DNA of 64,000 nt from Proteiniphilum sp. UBA1403 (GTDB taxonomy: Bacteria; Bacteroidota; Bacteroidia; Bacteroidales; Dysgonomonadaceae). Both the position numbers and the translations under genes were made by a program. How positions within the stretch are numbered: position 1 is the first letter of the stretch; each line of letters opens with the position of its first letter. Shown here piece after piece: positions 25,300-35,220 of this stretch. Below the pieces are notes generated by a model, which was not told the DNA's origin, did not search any database, and saw only the letters and a list, made by a program, of their open reading frames with translations. The DNA lies in NCBI GenBank assembly GCA_002305715.1, contig DBQD01000074.1:1-64000 (forward strand), given 5' to 3'.

Positions 25300-26250
25300 A
25301 TGAAAGCTGTCAAAAACATGAGTGAGTCAAAAACAGATGTGACCAATTTGTTCGAAAAGTATTGTGCTGGTACATGTAACAGAGAAGAATTCGATCAGCT
25401 GCTAGACCTTATCGAAAAAGGAGATGATGATGAAACGATGCTTCAGTTCCTGAAACGAGAATGGAACGGTGATGTTCCGAAACGTTCACGGAGTATTTTG
25501 TATTGGAGAGTCAGTGCAGCGGCACTGATTCTTTTGCTGATTACTTCAACATTATTTCTTTGGCGAGGTGGTGTGAAGGTAAATCAACCGTTGGCTCAGG
25601 ATGTGAGTCGTGAATTGTTGTCACAGGTTACACGTATTCAATTATCAGACGGAAGTATTGTCTTGTTGCGCGACGGTAGTTGGCTCAACGTAGATAGCCT
25701 GTTTGCAAAAGATTCACGTGAAGTAAGCCTTCAAGGGGAAGCCTATTTTGAGGTTGCATCAAATCCAACGAAACCATTCGTAATTCACACAGGGAAGGTG
25801 AAAACGACTGTTTTGGGGACTGCCTTTTCAATTAAAGCAAACCCCGAAGAAACGGAGGTTACCATTACCGTAACGCGTGGAAAGGTAATGGTGGAAGATG
25901 AGGAAGAGAGGGTGTTACTTGCTACATTGGAAGCAGACAAGCAATTGGTATACAATACGAAGTCGAACCGTGTCACAGAGAAAACGGTGGATGCTACTGT
26001 CGAGTCAAACTGGAGGTCGCATCATCTAATTTTCAGAAATAGTACGTTCGAATCAATTGTACAGGAAATCTCGGAATTATATGGCGTTACGATCTTGTTT
26101 GAAGATGAACTTTTACGACAACGTCAAATAACAGCTTCATTGGATGATCGTGATCCAATAGAAACTTTGCTCGATGTTTTATGTGCCGCTCAAAGAGCTT
26201 ACTATGTAAAGGTTGGAGATAGCTATCTGATTAAACCTCTGGAAGAGTGA
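25300..26250 (+). CDS. FecR-type anti-sigma factor
   Basis: About 316 residues. An N-terminal cytoplasmic part (residues 1-66, sigma-binding) is followed by one membrane helix (around AALILLLITSTLFLW), a periplasmic FecR domain (LSDGSIVLLRDGSWLNV through GEAYFEVASNPTKPFVI and TVLGTAFSIKA) and a C-terminal DUF4974-like domain (FESIVQEISELYGVTI ... SYLIKPL). It should hold the sigma factor inactive until contacted by the SusC STN domain. An ATG at 25318 is also possible; the upstream TTG at 25282 is unlikely. Confidence 0.93.
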   Translation: MKAVKNMSESKTDVTNLFEKYCAGTCNREEFDQLLDLIEKGDDDETMLQFLKREWNGDVPKRSRSILYWRVSAAALILLLITSTLFLWRGGVKVNQPLAQDVSRELLSQVTRIQLSDGSIVLLRDGSWLNVDSLFAKDSREVSLQGEAYFEVASNPTKPFVIHTGKVKTTVLGTAFSIKANPEETEVTITVTRGKVMVEDEEERVLLATLEADKQLVYNTKSNRVTEKTVDATVESNWRSHHLIFRNSTFESIVQEISELYGVTILFEDELLRQRQITASLDDRDPIETLLDVLCAAQRAYYVKVGDSYLIKPLEE

Positions 26251-26267
26251 CCCAATTAGATAAATAG

Positions 26268-29200
26268 ATGAATCGTATGAAGAAAAATTATCCCAATGTA
26301 AAATCAATGCATTTGCATTCAATCCTCACGAGAGGTTGCTTGTGTATTATCGCACTTTTTGTGTGGATAGGAACGGCTAAGTCCCAAACGGACGAAAGCA
26401 TTTATGATAAAAAGATAAGAATTGGTTTCAAACAGGAAAAACTGTTTAATGCCTTACTAGCACTTGAAGAGCAATCGGGATTCAAGTTGGTTTTCCCGGG
26501 TGAACCGGTCAATGCGGCACATAATGTCGATCTGCAGGAAGAGGAGCGTACGGTAGCAGCAACCATACAATTGATACTTCGTGATACCAACCTCGAATTC
26601 AAACAAACCGGTAACACGATTGTGCTGTTTCTGGCTGACAATGAGCCCTCAGAAGAGATAAATCAGCAGAAAATGACTGTGAGAGGTACTGTTCAAGATG
26701 AAAAAGGAGAGCCTCTTCCAGGAGCCGTGGTAATGCCAAAAGATGAAACGAAAATCAACGGAACAATTACCGATGTAAATGGAAATTTTGTACTCACTGG
26801 CGTTTCATCCAACGAGATCCTGCTTATCTCCTTCCTGGGGTATGAAACAGTAGAGGTTCCCATTGAAGGAAAAACAATCATCAGTGTGACATTACAACCG
26901 GGTGCCCAAATGTTGCAAGAACTAGTAGTGACAGGTTATCAATCAATCGCGCGTGGAAAAGTGACCGGTGCTGTCTCTACAGTAAATGCCGAAGCACTGC
27001 AGGAACGTTATACTGCCAACATCATGTCGAACTTGGAGGGTCGTGTTGCTGGATTGGTAACCGATGGTAATAATATTACTATCCGAGGAACCGGCAGTCT
27101 CCATGCAGTGAACAATCCATTGATTGTGGTAGATGGTATGCCAATTGAGGGATCGTGGCAAGACCTCAATCCTTATGATATCGAAAGTGTTACGGTTCTC
27201 AAGGATGCGGCAGCTACAGCCATGTATGGAACAAGAGCTTCTGCCGGTATTATTGTTATCACAACAAAAAAACCACAAGATGAGGGTCGCATCAGTGTGG
27301 ATGTGCAGGCAAACTTTACCATCCATCAAAAACGAAATCTGGACTATGCTGATAACTTTTATATGACACCTGAACAACAGGTTAATACTGAAGCCGATTA
27401 TTACAAATATAGATTTCTGAATGAAGAAACAGCTGTCAACAACCGTGTTTCTTTCCGCGACAATACGCTCAACAAAAACCAACCATTTTCTCCAATACAG
27501 TATGCTTATTATCAACTGGGTGAGAACCAGATAACAGAATCGGAGGTGGATGTGCTATTGGGAGAATTGCGTTCTAACAATTATGCGAAGGAATATGGAA
27601 AACATATCTTGCGCAACCAGATGGTGCAGCAATACAATGTGGCAGTTCGCAGTATGTCCGACAAATATCAGTCGAGTTTGGTCCTGAACTTTAAGCAGGA
27701 TAACATGGGCTATATCAATGAAAACGACAACCGTTTTACCATATTCTACAAAGGTGAGTACAAAATGGCCAAATGGTTGAATCTGAATTTTGGTGTAAAC
27801 AGCATCCTGCAGGATAGCCATTACTCCAGTTACGATGGTTGGCTCAATAAGGCGAGAGATCCTTTTTCTGAGTTTGCATACTCTAAACTAATCAACGACG
27901 ATGGTAGCTTTGCTAATCATACCCGATTCAGCAATGGACTGTTTACCGATGATCCTGCTTTCCGTCCCACTCATTATAATGCGTTACAAGAAATGTCGTA
28001 CGACCAAACAAGGGTTGATCGTCAAAGTTCGCGTTATAACGGCGGACTTCTCTTCTATATCTTAGATGGTCTGACAGCACAGGGTCAGTTTATTTACGAA
28101 ACGGAACGAAATACAAGTTCTCGTTTCTCAGAAGCGGATAGTTATTTGATGCGCATAATGCGGAATGCATATACCAGAAATAACGGTAGCAGTTGGGAGT
28201 ATATGATTCCCGAAACCGGAGGTAGGTTGGTAACGGAAAATCGTAAAGGTGATTACTGGACTACACGAGGACAGCTTAACTACTCACATCTGTTTGCACA
28301 AAAACATGCAGTGGATCTGCTTGCGGGTCTTGAGTTCAGACAAACGCGCAATAAAGGAAATAGAGGTTTGTTGATGGGATATGATGATCAACTGCAGACA
28401 CAGAATACGGCGAACTTAGACCTCGTTGAGTTGCGCGCGTGGCGATCAAACCCCTATTATTACGATATGAATACCGTGTCGTTCTTTAGTCTTATTGAAA
28501 GCGGATTAGGGTTGATTCCTGAAGAGCGGCACCGCTTTGCTTCCGGATATGGTAACATAACATATAGCTACGATAATAAGTATAATTTCTTTGGGTCGTT
28601 TCGTAAGGATTATGCCGATGTGTATGGTCTTAATAGCAAATACCGTGGTAAACCTCTATGGTCGGTAGGTGCCAGTTGGTTAGCTTCCGATGAGGAGTAT
28701 GTGAAAAATTACGACTGGCTCAACTATCTGAAATTACGAACTAGCTACGGTATCACCGGAAACATTGTTCCAAATGTGACCAGTATCATGGTGGCGTCAA
28801 CCAATATACCGGTGAATACTTGGACTCAACAGCCAAGAGCACGAATCGACAGACCGGCAAATCCTTATCTTACATGGGAGAAAACAGCTACAACCAATAT
28901 AGGTGTTGACTTCGGACTCTTTAAAAGTCGACTGCGTGGAGCTTTCGATTTCTACTATAAGAGTGCCGATGATGTGTATGCACTCAAAACCTTGGAACCC
29001 ACAACCGGATTTTCTCAGATGTGGTTGAACATGGCTGCACTATACAATAAAGGTATAGAAGTGGATCTCTCCTACGACTGGTTTGCTAATAGGAGCCGTA
29101 ACCAGTTTAATTGGACAACCAACTTTATCATGGCATACAATAAGAACGAAATCACCCGTGTTGAGTCGTTGGCTAAAACTGCCGGAGAGTTGGCGGGTGA

Positions 29201-29861
29201 CAATAAATACATGGAGGGGTACCCCATCAGTGCTATGTGGTCATATAGATTTGGTGGACTAACTGATGAAGGACAGCGAATGTTTCTCGATAAGGACAAT
29301 TCAAAGTTGACTGGTAATCAGATTAGTGGTAAAGATATTGATGCAGTTATCTTCTCCGGACAGCGAGAGCCTAAGATAACAATGGGTATGAGCAATACTT
29401 TCCGGTATAGGGGATTCAGCCTTGCTGTCATGGCTGTATACTATGGCGATTATATGATGCGCAGCCTTCAGGCGGGCACTATGAGCAGTCCCGTGGGAGC
29501 TTACAACCCGGGAACCATGCCTTCATACTTGTTGGATGCATGGACACCCGAAAACACAAACACCACTGTTCCAGGTATCTTTCAGTACGACAGAACCACC
29601 TTTTCCGATGGTAGTGGTGCTTATAATTACTTGGATATCTATGTACAACCGGCCGATTTTATCAAGATCCGTAACTTAGTGTTAGGTTACGACCTGCCTA
29701 ATCAATGGACCAAACGAATTGGTATGCAGTATGCCAATCTACGCTTTCAGATCGACAACCTTCCGGTGGTCTGGACAAAGAATAGTGTGGGTGTAGATCC
29801 CGAAACCGGAGGGATACGGAGGCTTACTACATTTATTTTGGGACTTGCTCTTAATTTTTAA
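26268..29861 (+). CDS. SusC/RagA family TonB-dependent receptor with STN domain
   Basis: A 1,197-residue outer-membrane protein. Order: signal region (about 1-40), secretin/TonB short N-terminal domain (about 50-125, KLFNALLALEEQSGFKLVF), a carboxypeptidase-D-like beta domain (about 143-225, VRGTVQDEKGEPLPGAVV), TonB-box and plug region (LQELVVTGYQ; NPLIVVDGMPIEG; VLKDAAATAMYGTRASAGIIVITT), and a long beta-barrel ending in LGLALNF. The STN domain marks it as a signal-transducing receptor partner of the FecR protein. It imports a ligand with the SusD encoded next. The ligand is unknown, as no degradative enzyme accompanies it. Confidence 0.96.
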   Translation: MNRMKKNYPNVKSMHLHSILTRGCLCIIALFVWIGTAKSQTDESIYDKKIRIGFKQEKLFNALLALEEQSGFKLVFPGEPVNAAHNVDLQEEERTVAATIQLILRDTNLEFKQTGNTIVLFLADNEPSEEINQQKMTVRGTVQDEKGEPLPGAVVMPKDETKINGTITDVNGNFVLTGVSSNEILLISFLGYETVEVPIEGKTIISVTLQPGAQMLQELVVTGYQSIARGKVTGAVSTVNAEALQERYTANIMSNLEGRVAGLVTDGNNITIRGTGSLHAVNNPLIVVDGMPIEGSWQDLNPYDIESVTVLKDAAATAMYGTRASAGIIVITTKKPQDEGRISVDVQANFTIHQKRNLDYADNFYMTPEQQVNTEADYYKYRFLNEETAVNNRVSFRDNTLNKNQPFSPIQYAYYQLGENQITESEVDVLLGELRSNNYAKEYGKHILRNQMVQQYNVAVRSMSDKYQSSLVLNFKQDNMGYINENDNRFTIFYKGEYKMAKWLNLNFGVNSILQDSHYSSYDGWLNKARDPFSEFAYSKLINDDGSFANHTRFSNGLFTDDPAFRPTHYNALQEMSYDQTRVDRQSSRYNGGLLFYILDGLTAQGQFIYETERNTSSRFSEADSYLMRIMRNAYTRNNGSSWEYMIPETGGRLVTENRKGDYWTTRGQLNYSHLFAQKHAVDLLAGLEFRQTRNKGNRGLLMGYDDQLQTQNTANLDLVELRAWRSNPYYYDMNTVSFFSLIESGLGLIPEERHRFASGYGNITYSYDNKYNFFGSFRKDYADVYGLNSKYRGKPLWSVGASWLASDEEYVKNYDWLNYLKLRTSYGITGNIVPNVTSIMVASTNIPVNTWTQQPRARIDRPANPYLTWEKTATTNIGVDFGLFKSRLRGAFDFYYKSADDVYALKTLEPTTGFSQMWLNMAALYNKGIEVDLSYDWFANRSRNQFNWTTNFIMAYNKNEITRVESLAKTAGELAGDNKYMEGYPISAMWSYRFGGLTDEGQRMFLDKDNSKLTGNQISGKDIDAVIFSGQREPKITMGMSNTFRYRGFSLAVMAVYYGDYMMRSLQAGTMSSPVGAYNPGTMPSYLLDAWTPENTNTTVPGIFQYDRTTFSDGSGAYNYLDIYVQPADFIKIRNLVLGYDLPNQWTKRIGMQYANLRFQIDNLPVVWTKNSVGVDPETGGIRRLTTFILGLALNF

Positions 29862-29875
29862 TTCGAACGACAAAC

Positions 29876-31438
29876 ATGAATGATATGAAAACGATCATAT
29901 TAAAGCAAATTGCGCTTTCACTACTGGCCCTGCTGTTTTTTATCAACTGTAGCGACTTTACAGATATTACTCCCAAGGGGCAAAGTATTCTCAATAAGGT
30001 AGAAGAATTGGAGCTGTTGCTAAACGACGAATATACTCAACTCCAAAGCTGGGAAGCCATGTATCTGGTGAATGACAATATTCCCACTCAGAATATTGTT
30101 GAACTGATAACTCGTCATGAAGAGGGTATGCCCAGCGTTGAGTCTGTATTGCTTACATGGGACGAAACGGTGGATCGGACCAGCATCACACAAGATCCTC
30201 AACAGTATCTTTATGGTGCATTCTATGGTATTATTGGACGAATAGCCAATCCTATCATTGCCAATGTGGATTATGCTACGGGTAATCAGGCAAAAGCAGC
30301 TCAGATAAAAGCTGAAGCTTATGTACTGCGTGCCTTTTTCCATTACCTGGCTGTAAACTTTTATGCCAAGGCTTACAATCCTGCTACTGCTGCCACAGAT
30401 GGTGGTGTTCCTTATATGTTAGAAGATTTCCCCATAAATGAACTTGCAGAGAAGAAAACAGTGCAGGAGGTGTACGATTTAATTCTGAGTGACCTGGATG
30501 CAGCATTTGCATTAAACTCGTTACCCGATACACCAGCAAATATGCGTGTAGGGAAAGCGTTCGCCTATGCAGTGAAGGCAAAGGTGTTGATGTCAATGCG
30601 ACACTATGCAGGTGCCGATGCAGCGGCGGCTGCGTCTTTAGCGATTAATGATAGACTATTGGATCATAGAGGCGATCGTTTGGCAATACCGATGCCACCA
30701 TTTGATATTCCTTTTTTTGAACGTCCTCAATTCAACGATGAAGAACTGTTTTATCAAATGTCCTCTTTCACCATGCGCTATATCTTTTCACCCGATTTGT
30801 TAGCGAGCTTTGATCCCAATGATATTCTATTGAAACATGGTGAGCTTGAAAATAATGTGGCAACCTATTTGACTGGTGGTGTACTCATGAATCAAGGAGG
30901 TAATACAACCTCCGTTGCCGATGTACAGGCGTGGTTCCATTATGTCATGGCTGGAGATTACAAGATTTACTACAGTATTAATAGTCTGACCACAGTCGAT
31001 ATGTACCTTACCCGTGCAGAATGTCTCTTGCGCGCAGGAGATTCCAATATCCCCGCTGCTATGGCCATTCTTGAGAAACTACGTGAACGCCGGATAATTC
31101 CGACTTTTTATACACCTCTACAAGTAAATACCAAAGCGGAAGCCATTGCTGCACTTAAGCGGGTTGCCAGGGTAGAGAATTTTGCTACCTCCAAGAATTT
31201 TCTTGATTTAAAACGCTGGAATGCTACTGAACTTGAGTGGCAGACAACCTTATCGAAAACGCTGACGCTTGCACCACAGGGATTCATGCCTCGAGGAGGT
31301 AATCCAATGAATGGTTGGGATCCTATACCACCTGTTCTTGCCAAGAGTTATACACTGCGCCCAGAATCACCGTTATGGATATTTCCATTCCCGCAGGCTG
31401 CTACCAATTTCAATCCAAATCTCACACAAAATTATTAA
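29876..31438 (+). CDS. SusD/RagB family surface lipoprotein
   Basis: A 520-residue lipoprotein with lipobox FFINC (Cys near residue 25) after a short signal peptide. It has TPR-like helical regions typical of SusD (AAQIKAEAYVLRAFFHYLAVNFYAKAY; KKTVQEVYDLILSDLDAAF; DMYLTRAECLLRAGD) and the C-terminal SusD block ending in WIFPFPQAATNFNPNLTQNY. It forms the lid of the SusC transporter and binds the ligand on the cell surface. The ATGs at 29876 and 29885 are both possible. It lies 14 bases after the SusC stop. Confidence 0.95.
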   Translation: MNDMKTIILKQIALSLLALLFFINCSDFTDITPKGQSILNKVEELELLLNDEYTQLQSWEAMYLVNDNIPTQNIVELITRHEEGMPSVESVLLTWDETVDRTSITQDPQQYLYGAFYGIIGRIANPIIANVDYATGNQAKAAQIKAEAYVLRAFFHYLAVNFYAKAYNPATAATDGGVPYMLEDFPINELAEKKTVQEVYDLILSDLDAAFALNSLPDTPANMRVGKAFAYAVKAKVLMSMRHYAGADAAAAASLAINDRLLDHRGDRLAIPMPPFDIPFFERPQFNDEELFYQMSSFTMRYIFSPDLLASFDPNDILLKHGELENNVATYLTGGVLMNQGGNTTSVADVQAWFHYVMAGDYKIYYSINSLTTVDMYLTRAECLLRAGDSNIPAAMAILEKLRERRIIPTFYTPLQVNTKAEAIAALKRVARVENFATSKNFLDLKRWNATELEWQTTLSKTLTLAPQGFMPRGGNPMNGWDPIPPVLAKSYTLRPESPLWIFPFPQAATNFNPNLTQNY

Positions 31439-31443
31439 ACTAT

Positions 31444-32595
31444 ATGATGAAGAAATTATCATTTTTCTCGCTGTGTTGCCTATTGGCTATAAGCAGCTGC
31501 AAGAACGGAAGCGACAATTCGTTCTCCTTGAAAGGAACTATTGGTGACTTAAACGATCCCACAACAATCTATTTGAGTTATTGGAGTGAAGGTTCCGAAA
31601 TTCAAGATACCACTCAATTAAAGAAAGGTGCATTCACTTTTCAGGGGGAAATCAACGAGCCTGCCCCAGCACGTCTCATATTAGACTATACAGGTGATGG
31701 AATGGTGCCGGCAGCACAGGCTGGAAACATCCTCTATCTCTATTTGGAGAGTGGTACAATTGAACTCTCTTCGCCTGACTCATTGCAGCATGTAAAGTTC
31801 ATAAACTCGCCCATTAATGATGAGCACCAGCTCTATCTTGATTACATCGGCGGACAGATTCAGGATCTAGCCGCTCGGATGAACAAAAAGGTGCAGCAGG
31901 CAACACCTGAACAGCTCAACGATACAGCTTTCTTTGCTCAGTTGAATAAGGAATATGCACAACTATTGGAGGAACGCTCACAAAAACAACAGGAGTATGT
32001 ACGGGAACATCCCGATTCTTATTTCAGTATAGAGGCGTTGTCTGAGTCTGTCTCGTCCGATTTTGATGCGGACGTTATTGAACCCCTGTTCTTGTCGATC
32101 AATGAGAAGTATCGCGAAACGTATACAGGAAAAGCTTTTGCTCAACGAATTGAAGCTGCAAAGACAATTGGTATTGGAAAGAAAGCTCCCAACTTCACAC
32201 AAAACGACCCTGATGGTAATCCAATAAGTCTATCTGACTTTCAAGGAAAATATCTGTTGATCGATTTTTGGGCATCATGGTGTGGCCCTTGCCGACAGGA
32301 GAATCCTAATCTGGTAAAAGCATATGCTGTTTATAAAGATAAAGGATTCGAGATTTTAGGTGTCTCATTGGATAATAAAGATGGAAAAGAGGCCTGGTTG
32401 AAAGCTATTGAAAAAGATGGACTGACTTGGCCACAGGTGTCTGACCTTAACTACTGGAACAACGAAGTCGCTCGTATGTATGGTGTAAGAGCTGTGCCAC
32501 AAAGTTACTTGCTAGATCCGGAGGGTGTTATTATTGCGCAAAATCTACGAGGCAATGCTTTGGAAGAAAAGCTGGCTGAGATATTTGGTGAGTAA
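31444..32595 (+). CDS. TlpA-like thioredoxin-fold lipoprotein with DUF4369 domain
   Basis: A 383-residue lipoprotein (lipobox AISSC, Cys near residue 19). The N-terminal DUF4369 domain (about 25-125, FSLKGTIGDLNDPTTIYLSYW) is followed by helical linker sequence and a C-terminal TlpA/AhpC-type thioredoxin domain (about 245-383) with active site WCGPC (Cys280, Cys283). It probably reduces or oxidises disulfides in the periplasm. The ATG at 31444 is chosen because it directly precedes the signal peptide; a longer frame from 31315 overlaps susD and is unlikely. Such proteins often follow SusCD pairs lacking CAZymes. A terminator ends the unit. Confidence 0.92.
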   Translation: MMKKLSFFSLCCLLAISSCKNGSDNSFSLKGTIGDLNDPTTIYLSYWSEGSEIQDTTQLKKGAFTFQGEINEPAPARLILDYTGDGMVPAAQAGNILYLYLESGTIELSSPDSLQHVKFINSPINDEHQLYLDYIGGQIQDLAARMNKKVQQATPEQLNDTAFFAQLNKEYAQLLEERSQKQQEYVREHPDSYFSIEALSESVSSDFDADVIEPLFLSINEKYRETYTGKAFAQRIEAAKTIGIGKKAPNFTQNDPDGNPISLSDFQGKYLLIDFWASWCGPCRQENPNLVKAYAVYKDKGFEILGVSLDNKDGKEAWLKAIEKDGLTWPQVSDLNYWNNEVARMYGVRAVPQSYLLDPEGVIIAQNLRGNALEEKLAEIFGE

Positions 32596-32621
32596 ATTTA
32601 CAGATACATCATGTGAATAAG

Positions 32622-32651
32622 AGACTGCTATTTTGAGCAGTCTTTTTTTTG
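32622..32651 (+). terminator. Intrinsic terminator after the TlpA-like gene
   Basis: AGACTGCT (32622-32629) and AGCAGTCT (32636-32643) with a 6-base loop, followed by a run of eight T residues. Confidence 0.88.
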
Positions 32652-33084
32652 TATAGCCATCTGATGTTTGGAGAAGTACTACTGGTATCTAGAGGCACAT
32701 GTTATCCAACTCAATCACGCTGGCATTGTTCAATATAAAATATCCCTTTTTTCAATATTACAGGGAATGGTTTCCATCAGAATAACGCCCTGCCAGATAT
32801 GCTGGAACATAATCACTGGTGGATGTGCCTGTATAATGGCTATATACAAACAATATTCTCCCATCCTTAAGTTTGAAGAAATTGTCCCCACTAATGCATG
32901 GATTATCAGGTCCCGGTTACAATGACAGAATTATTATCGGGGATAAATTCTTTGTTTTTGAATAGCTTACCTCAGTGCTAAAATAGTAATATTACTTGGT
33001 AACTTATTAAATCAATACTAAAAGTGCAAAGAAAATCAGCATGTGGAGAAAAAGACTAGCTACGTATTATGTAAAATTAGGAAA
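32652..33084. other. Intergenic region with a possible gene relic
   Basis: No intact gene is supported. An 85-codon frame from a TTG at 32668 has no family features. Around 32763-32850 another frame reads NGFHQNNALPDMLEHNHWWM, which looks more protein-like but is soon broken by stops, so a decayed gene is possible. No repeats or RNA structure were recognised. Confidence 0.4.
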
Positions 33085-33113
33085 TTGGGGTTGAGTCTTT
33101 TTTTGTACATTTG
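33085..33113 (+). promoter_or_regulatory. Promoter candidate for the DUF985 cupin gene
   Basis: TTG (33085-33087), 18 bases, TACATTTG (33106-33113), 24 bases before the ATG. Confidence 0.6.
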
Positions 33114-33137
33114 ATCAGTATATAAAATATTGCATTC

Positions 33138-33644
33138 ATGAATGATATTGCTTTACTGATCAATCGGCTTCAATTAAGGGCACATCCCGAAGGAGGTTAT
33201 TACCGTGAAACTTATCGTGATATACACACAGTCGATTTTGAGAATTTGGGGAAAAGAAATTTGTCGACATGCATCTATTATTTGTTGACATCCAATACAT
33301 TTTCTGCTTTTCATCGAATAAAGCAAGATGAGATTTGGCATTTTTACCTGGGTAATCCAATTCATTTACATCTAATCGATACGAATGGTGAATACAAAGA
33401 GTTTTTAGTTGGAAGCAACATCTTGGAAAAGCAAACTCCCCAGTTTATTGTTCCTGCAGGTTATTGGTTTGCTGCCCATGTAAAGTCTGATTTTGCTTTA
33501 GTAGGATGCTCAGTTTCTCCGGGTTTTGATTTTCTTGATTTTGAATTGGCAGAAAGGGAAAAGTTGATCCGTCAATTTCCCGAACACAAAGAGATTATTT
33601 CCCGTTTTACGAGATTAAGATCGGAGCATTGCTACAAAAAATAA
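33138..33644 (+). CDS. Cupin-fold DUF985 protein
   Basis: A 168-residue protein of the DUF985 cupin family. Characteristic blocks are LRAHPEGGYYRETYRD, STCIYYLLTSNTFSAFHRIKQDEIWHFYLG (cupin motif 1, with H and E metal-ligand candidates) and PQFIVPAGYWFAA. Family members are small cytoplasmic proteins of unknown substrate. It has its own promoter candidate and a terminator shared with tRNA-Leu on the other strand. Confidence 0.92.
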   Translation: MNDIALLINRLQLRAHPEGGYYRETYRDIHTVDFENLGKRNLSTCIYYLLTSNTFSAFHRIKQDEIWHFYLGNPIHLHLIDTNGEYKEFLVGSNILEKQTPQFIVPAGYWFAAHVKSDFALVGCSVSPGFDFLDFELAEREKLIRQFPEHKEIISRFTRLRSEHCYKK

Positions 33645-33678
33645 TCCCAACCGATCGAAATCAATTGGGATTTTTTTC
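33643..33678 (+). terminator. Terminator after the cupin gene
   Basis: AATCCCAA (33643-33650) and TTGGGATT (33665-33672) pair over an A-rich loop and are followed by a T-run ending at 33678. The stop codon of the cupin gene overlaps the stem. The flanking A-run allows it to act also on minus-strand transcripts from tRNA-Leu. Confidence 0.75.
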
Positions 33679-33684
33679 TAAGCG

Positions 33685-33768
33685 TACCCAGAGCCGGGAT
33701 CGAACCGGCATGGAAGTGAATCCACTGGTGTTTGAGACCAGCGCGTCTACCAATTCCGCCATCTGGGC
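33685..33768 (-). tRNA. tRNA-Leu(CAA)
   Basis: A complete class II tRNA on the minus strand: acceptor GCCCAGA with 3' TCTGGGT (one G-T pair), D arm GGCGGAATTGGTAGACGC typical of tRNA-Leu, anticodon loop CTCAAAC (anticodon CAA), a long variable arm and T loop TTCGATC. The discriminator is A. The CCA end is not encoded. Confidence 0.96.
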
Positions 33769-34017
33769 TTATCGTAGAAAAGTGAGTGCAAAAGTAAACA
33801 TAATTTCGATATTACGAAATAGTAGGTTCATTTTTTCTGCAATTTTATCCTCTTTTTCTGTTCGGATACACTTTTGTTCGTATCTTTAAGGGTACAAAAG
33901 AGGGTATGAAAACAAATCAAGAGAAAAAACGTTATCTATTTATGCGTCTTTACGCTCTCGAAATGATCAAGTAACACCCGATGAAATTTACATATTATTC
34001 AATTTATAATCTTAGGA

Positions 34018-35100
34018 ATGAGAAACAGTGATAATTATTGCGTAATAATGTGCGGTGGTTTAGGAAGCCGCTTCTGGCCTTTCAGCAAGGAGAATAAACC
34101 AAAACAGTTCCTCGACTTCTTCGGTACCGGCCGCTCACTATTGCAAAGCACGTTCGACCGTTTTAAAAAAATTGTTCCCGTAGAGAATATCTACTTTGTG
34201 ACCAACGATGCGTATGCTGATACAATCAGACAGCAGCTGCCTGAGATTGAATATAATCAGTTACTGCTAGAGCCAATAAGGCGCAACACAGCTCCGGCGA
34301 TAGCTTTTGCTTCGTTTAGAATTAGGGCGGTGAATCCGAATTCTAACATCATTGTAGCACCTTCCGATCACCTGATCTTGAACGAAGATCAATTTGAAGG
34401 TGATATGCTGAAAGGTTTGGAATTTGTTAGTAAAAATGATGTATTACTCACATTGGGCATCAAACCGAGTCGTCCTGAAACAGGGTATGGTTATATCCAG
34501 GTTGAAGGAAAGAACATGGATGGTATTCAGAAGGTAAAAGCATTTACAGAGAAGCCCAATCTCGACCTTGCACGGAAATTTCTACAAAGTGGGGAGTTTA
34601 TGTGGAACTCGGGTATTTTTATCTGGAATGTGAACAGTATTATCGATGCATTTAAAAAATATCTTCCGGATATTATCCACAAATTTAACGAAGGAAAAGA
34701 GTTGTTTAATACACCTGCAGAGAAGAAATTTATTGATACAAGTTTCCCCTTCTGCCCCAATATATCTATCGACTATGGTATATTGGAGAAGGCGAATAAT
34801 GTATACGTTAATATCTCCAACTTCGGATGGAGCGACTTGGGTACCTGGGGAGCGCTGCATGACTTATCTGAACGTGATAGCGATAACAACGCCCAGCTTA
34901 ACTGCAAAACATTGTTTGTGGAAAGCAGCGACAATATTGTAGCGATGAGTGATGATAAATTAGTTGTTGTGCAGGGGCTTGATGATTACATTGTAGCAGA
35001 GTCTGATAATGTTTTATTAATTTGCAAGAAGAGCGAGGAACAACGTATCAAGCATTTTGTGACAGATGTGAAATTCCGCTACGGAGATGAATATGTTTAA
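34018..35100 (+). CDS. manC: Mannose-1-phosphate guanylyltransferase (GDP-mannose pyrophosphorylase)
   Basis: A 360-residue nucleotidyltransferase making GDP-mannose from mannose-1-phosphate and GTP. Signature blocks are VIMCGGLGSRFWPFSKENKPKQFLDFFG (pyrophosphorylase loop), LLEPIRRNTAPAIAF, VAPSDHLI, AFTEKPN and FMWNSGIFIWN. The length matches the single-domain form without a C-terminal isomerase. GDP-mannose serves surface glycans and GDP-fucose. Promoter-like sequence (TATCTTTA) lies near 33881. It is separated from the arabinose region by a bidirectional terminator. Confidence 0.95.
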   Translation: MRNSDNYCVIMCGGLGSRFWPFSKENKPKQFLDFFGTGRSLLQSTFDRFKKIVPVENIYFVTNDAYADTIRQQLPEIEYNQLLLEPIRRNTAPAIAFASFRIRAVNPNSNIIVAPSDHLILNEDQFEGDMLKGLEFVSKNDVLLTLGIKPSRPETGYGYIQVEGKNMDGIQKVKAFTEKPNLDLARKFLQSGEFMWNSGIFIWNVNSIIDAFKKYLPDIIHKFNEGKELFNTPAEKKFIDTSFPFCPNISIDYGILEKANNVYVNISNFGWSDLGTWGALHDLSERDSDNNAQLNCKTLFVESSDNIVAMSDDKLVVVQGLDDYIVAESDNVLLICKKSEEQRIKHFVTDVKFRYGDEYV

Positions 35101-35123
35101 AAGATAGTTTTTTCTCATTAAAT

Positions 35124-35160
35124 AAAAAAAGGGTTCTGCTTTCTTGCTGAACCCTTTTTT
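35124..35160. terminator. Bidirectional terminator between manC and the arabinose operon
   Basis: An A-run, GGGTTC (35131-35136), GAACCC (35149-35154) and a T-run make a stem of about 13 pairs including the A/T part. Runs of T follow the hairpin on both strands, so it can end both manC (plus) and the GH51 gene at 35221 (minus). Confidence 0.85.
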
Positions 35161-35220
35161 ATTTAATTCTGCTGTTGTGTTTCTCCATGTTGAAGAAATC
35201 AGCAAGGCCTCTATATATTT

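Noticed and set aside
31315..31443. A longer start for the TlpA-like gene, overlapping susD
   Set aside because: The added 43 residues are out-of-frame susD sequence and would hide the lipoprotein signal peptide that begins at 31444.
33906..33974. A 22-codon ATG frame (opening MKTNQEKKRY) before manC
   Set aside because: It is too short to support as a gene without conservation data and shows no family features.
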